NCBI GenBank assembly: GCA_051530055.1
Contig: JBMGUZ010000012.1
Span: 1 to 58,976 of the forward strand
DNA: 58,976 nt
Direction of reading: 5' to 3'
DNA from: Neoechinorhynchus agilis
Taxonomy: Eukaryota; Acanthocephala
A program made the translations under genes and the position numbers. The notes under the pieces were generated by a model. It made no database searches, was not told the DNA's origin, and saw only the letters and a program-made list of their open reading frames with translations. Shown here piece after piece: positions 50,692 through 58,976 of the stretch (position 1 is its first letter; each line of letters begins with the position of its first letter).

Positions 50692-52098
50692 TTACTCCTT
50701 CGTCAGGACCCTGAAAAACCCACGCAATCTATAAAGGTTGAGATAGAACAGAGTTCAATGAGAAGGTTAACTCGTCCCTTTGGTTAAGCACAATTACACG
50801 TCTGCCAAGGCCGTTCACCGCGGAAATGATCGGCCTACACTTCAGCAATAGTTACAGCCCGTTTTATTAGAAAGAAGATCACAAAGAATGGGACCCATTT
50901 ACCTTTGGGTCCCCATTAGCATTCCAGTTCATAGTTGTTCCAATAAAGTGTAGTCGAGGGATGTCCGTTCGAGTGGGAATATCCGGTCGCAGGGATACCA
51001 ATTCGAGTGGGCCTATCCAGCCGGGGGATGTCCGTTCCTTTGAGAATATCCGGCGGGGTTGGAAGGTCCGTTCTGGTGGGAATTGATGCTTATTGTTTGC
51101 AGGAGCGCTTGTAAAAAGAGAAAGGAAAAAATTATGTATTTGGGATTGGAATACGAATTAGGTAGGATGGGAATATCCGCGGTATGGATGGGAATTGGCA
51201 GTTCCGAATTAATTACATTTTGTTTAAGTTGAATTGCTTCCACTTCTTTGAAAGCGACTGTAAAAAAATCATCGAAACCCTGTGATGAGGACCTGAGGCA
51301 TCTTATGCGTTTTGATCATTGGGTTACAATGCTGGAGTACGCAAAGGTCGTCGGATGTAAGTGCTGAACTTCTTCAATTGGCGCCTAGCAATCACTTTAC
51401 GTCTCCACACAAATAACAGAATTTTTAAGCGCCCATCATTGAATTGTCTATGTCATGTACCTCATTACTATTCATAAACACAAACTTCCTTCTGTTGTAC
51501 GCCAGGAATCCCAAAGTTGTCGTTGCCACACAAAGAACAGAATTTTTAAGCGCGAAACATTGAATCGTCAGTAATGCCGAGATCATCTCATCTTGTACAC
51601 TTCGTCCCCTTAGCGACTTCGTTTTGATCAATGCTTTGACCGATTTCAAGGCCAAATGTTTACCATGCGGAGGATTGGGTACAATGCTTCGACTTATCCG
51701 GTCAACCCCTTTTCCGGAACTTTATAATAGTCTTTCAAGGATATCATCTCCTCTTGGTAGAGCCACTGAAACCTTCTTGAAACTCAAACGACATCTCAGC
51801 CTCCACAAATCAGTCGATCTCCCATTTTTACTTGAAGGTTGAATTTGTCATCAGGTTTTTTTGTTGGTGCGAACGATGATCCTTTGGATATCAACCCATA
51901 ATCCTCAGCGCTTACGCAATCCTCCGGTATGCCGGTTGCTCTATTCAGGATCGAAGCCTTAACAATTATGCTTCGAATCCATAAGCTTTGAAAATTTGCT
52001 GATCAATCGGTTCTTTTCTCCCTCCTTTGCTTGAACATCCACTACTCTTAAAAGGGCAATGAACTTCGCTCGTTTTCATCCAGACTTTCCATAAGTTG
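50692..52098. other. Non-coding flank of right arm
   Basis: Mirror of 6858-8125. No convincing gene; the plus-strand frame at 51624-51842 mirrors 7114-7332. It differs from the left arm by the minisatellite insertion below. Confidence 0.5.
51405..51570. repeat. 121 bp minisatellite inserted in right flank
   Basis: One and a third units of the repeat that forms arrays at 16262-16725 and 45545-46770. The left arm has about 35 unrelated bases at the same place (near 7385-7420), so the unit was gained or replaced here after the arms separated. Confidence 0.9.
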
Positions 52099-52607
52099 CC
52101 CGTCACTTAAACGCAATGGGTTTTTAGCGTTTCTATTTTTAGGCCATGAATCGATCTTTCTGATTGAAAAATAACGATTTTTTATATATTGCCACCTTAA
52201 AGTATCGATTCTAAATTTTTATTCGAAGAAGCTTAAAACTGTCCGTCGGTACAATAATAAACATTTTCTATTCAGCACTTTAGAAAACCCAATAAAATCG
52301 CTTTAAACCTAAGACTTTGAGCAAGCAAACAAAGTGGCTACTTTTCCCGAATTGATTTATCGATAAAAAGTCGACTAAAAAATTTAAATGTGCGCCGAAT
52401 AATAAAACGGACCCGAATTCTGTCGTTTTTTCGTAACTTCCAAAACGCCGTCCGCTTTCTAAAGCGCTGCACCCGCATTCCTCGCGTCGTTCTGTTTTGT
52501 TCTCCGGTGAATCGAGCGACTTTGGCGATGGTGGAAAATCGTTTACGTTCGTACCGAGGACGAATGGAAGCGTCTCAATGCAAGTGAGTAATATTTTGAA
52601 ATTGTGG
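52099..52607 (+). repeat. R-unit, right copy
   Basis: Mirror of 6349-6857, with the arginine-rich candidate exon and GTGAGT donor on the plus strand. It lies about 150 bp from the viral fossil. Confidence 0.65.
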
Positions 52608-53535
52608 TCTGTACATGTTTACAAATAATGAAAAAATTAATTTTTAAAGAACAGTGACGAATGAGGCTGAACTTGATGAAAAGACCAAAGTTTGAAGGAT
52701 AAAGCTATGAAGGTTTGAATTATACCGGTCCATAAAAATAAGTATGATACCCACAAGCACTTTTCCGGTGATAACCACACGGTTTTCTCCCTTCTTAGTC
52801 CCTTATCATTTTCGAAAAGACTGAGGTCCTATTGTAGAGCAAAGCTACATAGTTCCCTATTGCCTTCTCCCAGACTACTGGGTTCCGGTGTCTTATGAAT
52901 TCAAAGTCTTCTCCGACTGTGGATTCGATTTTGCCCAAGCAAGAGTTTATCCTACTTGTAACAGCTTGTTCCCAAGCAGTCATTGGACCGTTTAGGAGTT
53001 TTGGCCTCATCAAAGCTAATCTCTTCACCTCTTCTCTTTCTTTTCACAGAGGGAGCGAATTACTGCAGTTACAAGTGTCCTGGTGACTATCGCCACCTAG
53101 GATCGGCGAGATCAGAAGAATTAAATCGTTCTTCCAGTTTCGTAATCCTCCACCAGTTTCTTGACTGGGCAAAAGGAATGTCCCACTTCTTTTCAGAGGC
53201 AATCCCTGCGAGTAAGTGGACCATAAACCCTAAGGCCATCTTAGCTGGACCTTCTGGTTTTTAACCTGCGGCGGTTGGAACTGCCACCAGCAAGTCGATT
53301 AGAGCGGCTAAGTTTGATACCGCTTCTAATTCTTTTGTTCGGCCCGGGACACTTAATGCGTCCGAGGCTTCTTCTCGAGTGAGTGGGTTTTCATCCCACA
53401 CAGTCTTAAAAGACAATTCACTATTTGTGAATTATCTGCAATTAGTTCGCACCCTGCAATCAGGGATGCTCCTAATAAGTTGTGGTAGAATCTAGGAAAT
53501 TCTGCCTCCAAGTTTCCGGTGATAACCACACGGTT

Positions 53536-54969
53536 TTATCCCTTCTTAGTCCCTTTAAATCTTATACTCTTATAGAGACTGTCAAGCGCCATCCATCTTT
53601 GGACGTTGCCATCAAGATCGTCGTAGTCGGCTAATTCGACCCACGGCGGTCCATCAATGTCACCGGGTTCAATCGCGGCGACATTAGACGCGGTCCGCGA
53701 ACTCCCACCTGGAGTCGAAGACCTATCTCTACCTGCCCTATTTGGGACAGGCGTTGACGCAACACTCCTGCCAGTGTTGGCATTTGTGTTAACTGGGGCA
53801 GATGACCCATACAGGGGCCACCTCGCCGAACTTGAATTATCGGGTTCTCTCCCGGTCATTCTGTCTGTGCTCTTTATTGCCTTAGCGCAACACTCTGCTC
53901 TCATCTCCATCACTTTCCTCGTCGCTAGCTGATTTCTTCTGGCTGAATAATTCCCAGCGTTCGATGCTCCTGGCGTTGACCATGTACGGCTAATGAGCAT
54001 TTCGCGCCATATATCAGCTCCGGTCTGTTTTGGAATCGAGGAAAAGATTTTCGAAATAAGTTCAGAAGCATGTAAGAGATTAAGTCTCTCCCAGATTAAA
54101 GCTCCGCCCGAGCCCAAACATGAATTCATTCGACCTAACCACTCTCGCGCTGATTGAATCATCTCTCCTTCACTGAGGAGCGGAAAGTGACCGAGCCACC
54201 TGTTAAGATCAACCAGCATAGTAGCGTAACGGGTGGAGGTTATGTTGGCTTTAGCGAAAGCAGAGACACGGCGCATCCATAACAATGAGCCTTCAAATGT
54301 AGGAATCAGATTCAAGGATCGATAGATATGTTCTAGCAGAGAATCGAGCCCTAAGCGGCTTACTAGAGCACATGAACGTTGCCAAGCGGCAGAACCAGGA
54401 AACAGAGATGCTACCTTTTCGGAAACTTTGGTCGGGGGAGGGATGTATCGAATAGAACAATCAGCCTCCCTCTCAACCCAAGCAGTTCGCGGCATCCCCT
54501 CTGCTTCAATCTCTGCAGTTAAAGGTCGTAGTGATGAGAAGAATTCTCGCTCAGATAATTTTTTAGCAGCAATGATGTTCTCCCAACTCGCAATTTCAAC
54601 CTTGGCTTCGTAATAGTCTCGACCTAGTTCAATGACTATATCACGTCTTTCATGCTTTATCGAGACCATATTGCATATCGGGCACTCAATGTGCCAGCAT
54701 AAATTGTTTAGAGCTGAGGGAGCACCTGAAGAGTCAAGGAGCCAATGAGGGAGCACCTGAAGAGTCAAGGAGCCAAACATCAGAATATTCGAATTGCTTA
54801 AGCCGATAGTATGGAAGAAGGAACGAGTACAGTTGTCTAACGGACGCCGAGAGATTCCATACTTTAAGATAATTTTCAATTTTTGATAGAATATCGCGAG
54901 GAATGTCGCCTGTATGAATAGGGACGAAGTCCCAACGTTCAGCCAATATTCTCTGGCGAGCCTTAGCAA
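53536..54969 (-). CDS. Second viral frame, right copy
   Basis: A 477-codon open stretch matching the left-arm frames downstream of the capsid-sized gene, with a partly overlapping stretch at 54734-55180. It contains the CPIC segment. The last third is Pro/Ser/Thr-rich and ends in an acidic stretch (VELADYDDLDGNVQRW). No polymerase or other enzymatic motif recognised. Confidence 0.5.
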   Translation of the reverse strand: MLRLAREYWLNVGTSSLFIQATFLAIFYQKLKIILKYGISRRPLDNCTRSFFHTIGLSNSNILMFGSLTLQVLPHWLLDSSGAPSALNNLCWHIECPICNMVSIKHERRDIVIELGRDYYEAKVEIASWENIIAAKKLSEREFFSSLRPLTAEIEAEGMPRTAWVEREADCSIRYIPPPTKVSEKVASLFPGSAAWQRSCALVSRLGLDSLLEHIYRSLNLIPTFEGSLLWMRRVSAFAKANITSTRYATMLVDLNRWLGHFPLLSEGEMIQSAREWLGRMNSCLGSGGALIWERLNLLHASELISKIFSSIPKQTGADIWREMLISRTWSTPGASNAGNYSARRNQLATRKVMEMRAECCAKAIKSTDRMTGREPDNSSSARWPLYGSSAPVNTNANTGRSVASTPVPNRAGRDRSSTPGGSSRTASNVAAIEPGDIDGPPWVELADYDDLDGNVQRWMALDSLYKSIRFKGTKKG

Positions 54970-55065
54970 AGACTCTCACAGGGCGCGGATTGTAGTAATG
55001 ACTCATCTTCCCTGCAAGTTGGTTGCTAAGCTCAGACCGACATTCTGAACTAAAGCGTTCAGTGA

Positions 55066-58000
55066 TCAATCCTCCGCAGAGGCATCCGGACGCTCTGAAG
55101 CATCCTCTGTCTTCTTTTTTCTGGAAGAAGTTGGGACCTCGAGGCCCATGGGTGCTAACAACGAGTCCCCCTCGAAACAAGAAGCAATGTCGAGAGGGTC
55201 GGTGTAGCGCTCATTTCTAGGAACATCGAATGTACCTTTATCGAAGCGAGTTTCCCAACTTGCCATGTGAGCTAGCGAAAAACGGAGGCGCGTAAGAGCA
55301 TTAATTTTCACTTGAATTGCAAAAAGAGATCCGATGGTGATCACATCATATTGACCTCTACAACCCCTCGGAAGCAGTGCTCCTCTAAAAGTGATGTCGG
55401 AGCGAGCTCCACCAACGAAGCCTTTCAGTGTGATGAGAGGCAGTAGATTAGGAGTGCAGATTTCATTAAGCCCTATTCTAAAGGGATCTAGATCTTCAGT
55501 AGGAACGATGGACCAAACGGAGTTGTTAAGGAAGAATTTTGTCGTCAACTCCGGTTCTTGAGTATGAGATGCCATCTGCCACGACACACCGACAGAGGAT
55601 CTACCATTGTATTCAGAATACGCTAAAGCCCCCGAGCCAAACGAAATTCCGAGTGCTTTAGAAATCATAACCCAATGTAAGATAGTTCTTTCGTGAATGA
55701 TAGTAACTTCTGGGTCTCTCGCCCAGGCAGCGAAAGCTCTTGCCATCGGAGCGCCTAGATAGGCACTAATAATACCCAGAATAGTTCTGTCACTCGTTGG
55801 TAATATGTCAGAGATTGACCCCAGAGTCCAGGAAGAGTCAGGCGTGACCGCCTTAACTGAAACTTGCATAGTATCCAGTCGAAGACTCAACTTGTGCATG
55901 GCAAGTCTCAGACAGGGTAGAATATTCTGAGCGGAATAGTACTTCAGCTCATTCTCGGGAGTCATTCTAGTCTGAGTCGCTGGGAGATCAGAGACCTTAA
56001 GAAGGCCGAGTTGGATGAGGGGATAGAAATAGAAACCTGGATCATAATTCCAGGCTATCCTGACACCAGAGCCGTAAGGAACATTCAGCCTACCCATGAC
56101 TTGATACTCAAGGGAGTTATTGGATAGGGCTAAATAAGACAGCAACTCCTCTTGACACGGAATCTCGTTGAGAGGTTCGTTCGGAAAAGAGCCATTAAGA
56201 ATAGCAAGTCCAAGATTGTCATACGGAAAAGGTCCCGGCCCACTGGAACTCGTGTAACTGAATCGCTGAACACGAGTCGCTATCTCCTCTAACGTGACGG
56301 ACACCACGATAAATATTTTACCGGGTTCCTTAGCAAATGCATCCATTAGGGAGAAATAGTGATCCTCGACCCCAGAATGATTCATGTAAATCTCTTCAGT
56401 GAGGATCGGGTTCCAGACAGTGGCGACAGTACGGTGCAACTGTTCTGCAGGGGCGGGAAAGTATTGCTCCATGACAGCGAGAGTACGGCCGTCAAACGCG
56501 GAGTTATGAACATTTGGTCCTTCATTCCAGACCAGATTATTTACGGCCACACACCTGAAGAAGTCTACTATAGACATGCGTAGCCAAACAATTTCGAATG
56601 GTTGACAGACCCACATCCTACGGATGTCACCGTTTAAGCGAGAATTGCCATTTGGAGGTGGGGCTGTAATAGCTGGGTAATTATCAGTAGATAGAATAGC
56701 TCGCAGACGAGCAAAAGTAGCCGGAGAACCGTCTCGATAATGGTCGAGAGCGGCGGAACCACACAGTGTCAGATAGGCCATCTTCTCGTTTCGGCGACGA
56801 AGAAGTGGAGCCACCTGACTAACAGTGTGTAACAATCGCGTAAAATCCATCCTCGCGGATGTGTCCAAGTCGTCAGAGAGAACTAAACTAAACACCCTAT
56901 CGAGACAAGAACTGCTCGATATGGTGGTCGGAGGTTGCGTCGGGCCAGGGGATATGATATGAAAATCTTTAGGATCGAGGTTCATACCAGGTCTTAGGAC
57001 AGATTCTTCATTGCGCCAAAGTTCATTATACTCGGCGCCGATCGGACCAGACGTACTATAAGAAAGATCCAGCGAGAAACAGATTGGTCCGTAAGTTTCG
57101 GCCAAATGGGGCATATTGCACAAATAATAATGCAAGGCCCTCCTCTCTTCCAAGGTCTTATCTTTATAGAATGAGACATCAGCTTCTGCGAGCTTCTTAG
57201 CTTTATCAGTAAGAAAAGAATCATCCTGCTGTACGGCCATACCTATCTGATGAAGAAATGCGGGTTCCGCAGTAGACAGGATGCTAAAGGTAGTGGCCGG
57301 CAGCGTCCGAAATAGAGAATAGTTACCGGCCAAAGCGGTAACCACTTTAGAAACGTGATCCGTTGACTGTATAAACTCGACAGTCATCTGGTACCCTACC
57401 GGCACATAGGGTTTACGAATCGAATTGCCGTTCATGGAGTGCATCAGACGATTCCACTCCTCAGAGAGCCTCTCACCATACCCATCGCCACCCGCTAGGA
57501 CGGAGGAGATATATGAGCTTGTAAAACTGCTCACTCCGTTTCCAGCTAAAGTGGAGATGGCATCAGGTGAGAGCCACCCTGAAGAACTGAACCGTCTAAA
57601 ATGTCTGTTCCTAACAGACGCGAGTAGAGCTGTGCGCCTAGTGGCGCGCCATTCCAGATTTTCGACCAATTCACTCTGTCCATTAAGAAGATCTAGCTCT
57701 CTACAAAATATTGCACACAAGCGCTGATTGCGAGAATTCAGCCCATGTGCCAGAGCATGCAGCATAGGCTGATTATTTCTGTGGGCGAAGCAAAGGCCCA
57801 TCAGTCTTTTCTTTGAAGTGCCAATTTTGTTGAGAAGATAATGTGCCCGAACTCGCACGTCATTCCTTAACTTGTGTTCGACATTATCCGCTTTCTCCGT
57901 GATGGTCGTGGCCCCGACGAACGCAGCCTCGTACTTGAGGTTTCGCACGGCGGCCTCCATATCACGCGTAAATGAGCCATTCTTGTCGGTTGGAACAAAC

Positions 58001-58976
58001 GAGTTGTAATTACGGTATTTCTCGCGCTTTTCTCTCTTTTCTACACGAACATGCTCAGCAATACCAACAGTAGCCTTCGCCCTAGTCATATAAGCTAGGA
58101 AGGCGGTGCCAAGGTCGACTGGGCTGTTAGGTAATGACTCCAAATCGAGATCATCGTTGTAGGTCGTCATCACTGGTAGATCGTCAAGGTGAGAAAGCGC
58201 TTGAAACTCTTCTGCAACTTTTTCTATCAGAGCCAAGCTAGAGTCGATTTTAAGTTGAGCCGTTCTAGACTCTTCCAAAATCCCAAGTAACACAGGATCG
58301 CGAGGACGCTTAGTCAAGGCTTCTCGCGTAGATTCGACTTGTTTCTGATTTTGCGAAAGAATCTCCTTGAACTCAATTCTTTTTTTTGTTAGAACCTTGT
58401 CGACAGCCGCACGAAATTTGGCTCGAGATGGTGTCGGAGTGGCGCTGCTTATGAGATCAGTGGGGGAGGCCCCGAAAGTTTGAGTGATAGTAGAAAGCTG
58501 GTCCTGCTGAATCATCGTCTTCTCGGGCAAAATAGAAGATGCTAAATTAAGATCTTCCGGAGGTAAGACAGTAACAGGTTCACCTTCAGCTCTCTTTTCA
58601 GTTAAAGGAGATGGGAGTGGAGGTCCAATTATTGATTCGATGAGATCGGGGAAGACTGTGGCTAAGATAGCTCTAGCTCTAGAAAGTAACCGTCTGGTGA
58701 CCATCGAAATACGAGCTTGACGGGTGGTGAGAGCCTCGAATGTAGGGCAGAAAACACCTAATCCGGAGACAAGACCGCCAGCCATGAGTTCTTCCTCTGA
58801 AATAAGTTTGAGCTTGAAGAGTTGAGCAGCAACAAGAATGCGCATAAGAAGAAGGGTCGAAGTGTTGCGCTTTATTTTGATCGTATGGTTAGATTTAGTT
58901 CCGTCAAAAATATCACGAACCGACAACTCATCGTTCAAATCGAGATCCGCAAATGTTCGGTGGAATAAATGATGGG
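55066..58976 (-). CDS. Capsid-sized viral frame, right copy
   Basis: Open from the window edge (58976) to a stop at 55066; the translation is the same as the left-arm frame as far as I can compare them. Conservation of so long a frame in both arms reflects recent duplication and is not by itself evidence of selection. Confidence 0.6.
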   Translation of the reverse strand, partial: HHLFHRTFADLDLNDELSVRDIFDGTKSNHTIKIKRNTSTLLLMRILVAAQLFKLKLISEEELMAGGLVSGLGVFCPTFEALTTRQARISMVTRRLLSRARAILATVFPDLIESIIGPPLPSPLTEKRAEGEPVTVLPPEDLNLASSILPEKTMIQQDQLSTITQTFGASPTDLISSATPTPSRAKFRAAVDKVLTKKRIEFKEILSQNQKQVESTREALTKRPRDPVLLGILEESRTAQLKIDSSLALIEKVAEEFQALSHLDDLPVMTTYNDDLDLESLPNSPVDLGTAFLAYMTRAKATVGIAEHVRVEKREKREKYRNYNSFVPTDKNGSFTRDMEAAVRNLKYEAAFVGATTITEKADNVEHKLRNDVRVRAHYLLNKIGTSKKRLMGLCFAHRNNQPMLHALAHGLNSRNQRLCAIFCRELDLLNGQSELVENLEWRATRRTALLASVRNRHFRRFSSSGWLSPDAISTLAGNGVSSFTSSYISSVLAGGDGYGERLSEEWNRLMHSMNGNSIRKPYVPVGYQMTVEFIQSTDHVSKVVTALAGNYSLFRTLPATTFSILSTAEPAFLHQIGMAVQQDDSFLTDKAKKLAEADVSFYKDKTLEERRALHYYLCNMPHLAETYGPICFSLDLSYSTSGPIGAEYNELWRNEESVLRPGMNLDPKDFHIISPGPTQPPTTISSSSCLDRVFSLVLSDDLDTSARMDFTRLLHTVSQVAPLLRRRNEKMAYLTLCGSAALDHYRDGSPATFARLRAILSTDNYPAITAPPPNGNSRLNGDIRRMWVCQPFEIVWLRMSIVDFFRCVAVNNLVWNEGPNVHNSAFDGRTLAVMEQYFPAPAEQLHRTVATVWNPILTEEIYMNHSGVEDHYFSLMDAFAKEPGKIFIVVSVTLEEIATRVQRFSYTSSSGPGPFPYDNLGLAILNGSFPNEPLNEIPCQEELLSYLALSNNSLEYQVMGRLNVPYGSGVRIAWNYDPGFYFYPLIQLGLLKVSDLPATQTRMTPENELKYYSAQNILPCLRLAMHKLSLRLDTMQVSVKAVTPDSSWTLGSISDILPTSDRTILGIISAYLGAPMARAFAAWARDPEVTIIHERTILHWVMISKALGISFGSGALAYSEYNGRSSVGVSWQMASHTQEPELTTKFFLNNSVWSIVPTEDLDPFRIGLNEICTPNLLPLITLKGFVGGARSDITFRGALLPRGCRGQYDVITIGSLFAIQVKINALTRLRFSLAHMASWETRFDKGTFDVPRNERYTDPLDIASCFEGDSLLAPMGLEVPTSSRKKKTEDASERPDASAED

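Larger units (their letters stand above)
50690..58976. repeat. Right outer arm of giant inverted repeat
   Basis: Inverted partner of 1-8125. Gene order and orientation are mirrored: viral fossil on the minus strand at the outer end, then the R-unit and the non-coding flank. It differs from the left arm by a 121 bp minisatellite insertion at about 51405-51570 and by a few small changes. At about 50690 it passes straight into a remnant of the acidic-repeat gene, whereas the left arm continues with a near-complete copy of that gene. Confidence 0.93.
52765..58976 (-). mobile_element. Viral fossil, right copy (probably toti-like EVE)
   Basis: Mirror of 1-6200 on the minus strand, open at the right window edge. 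It has the same parts: capsid-sized frame, overlapping -1 frame and shorter distal frames, plus the 41 bp direct repeat pair. The first frame looks whole within the window; the distal part seems broken in a few places. Practically the same age as the left copy. Confidence 0.6.

Noticed and set aside
1-58976. A single giant capsid-bearing transposon with long terminal inverted repeats (Polinton-like) carrying capping enzyme and H1-like protein as cargo
   Set aside because: No integrase, DNA polymerase B, packaging ATPase or protease is seen, homology runs off the window without a terminus, and the interior contains spliced host genes.

Overview
The window looks like nuclear DNA of a small-genome animal. 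A 750-residue bifunctional mRNA-capping enzyme of metazoan architecture is present. Three neighbouring minus-strand genes can be read through short GT-AG introns, mostly 44 to 50 nt, with all phases agreeing. The repeats are animal-type: a Penelope-like element with a GIY-YIG endonuclease, Ty3/gypsy RNase H fragments and minisatellites. I cannot name the phylum. Introns of this size and 12 to 65 nt gaps between genes recall appendicularians, nematodes or rotifers, but that is inference.

Layout: the whole window is a nested, imperfect palindrome. The outer arms (about 1-8125 and 50690-58976) are almost identical inverted copies that run off both window ends. Each carries a viral fossil (probably toti-like, family unproven) with a very long capsid-sized reading frame, followed by a roughly 500 bp repeat (R-unit) and non-coding flank. 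Further in, inverted copies of a 240 bp tandem repeat, a Penelope-like element, a gypsy RNase H fossil and a 121 bp minisatellite occupy 12072-16740 and 45545-50405. Inside these lie a capping-enzyme fragment (16755-17539) facing the complete gene (37780-40032), and a zinc-ribbon gene (23749-24906) facing its truncated inverted copy (34718-35446). A third, older and incomplete copy of the viral fossil sits at 42386-45543.

Central genes: 21337-22932 holds three compact head-to-tail spliced genes; 27782-29044 encodes a lysine-rich linker-histone-like protein; 29819-33641 is an inverted copy of the secreted acidic 45-residue-repeat gene at 8388-11139. Both copies of the acidic gene have broken frames. 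The rest is AT-rich non-coding DNA with small duplications, one MITE-like palindrome and a few weak candidate exons.

The genes do not form an obvious pathway. The main story is structural: repeated inverted duplication around a viral insertion, with loss and gain of tandem repeats. The most notable protein observation is that the capping enzyme's triphosphatase P-loop has Gln where the family has its catalytic Arg, while its guanylyltransferase motifs look intact.
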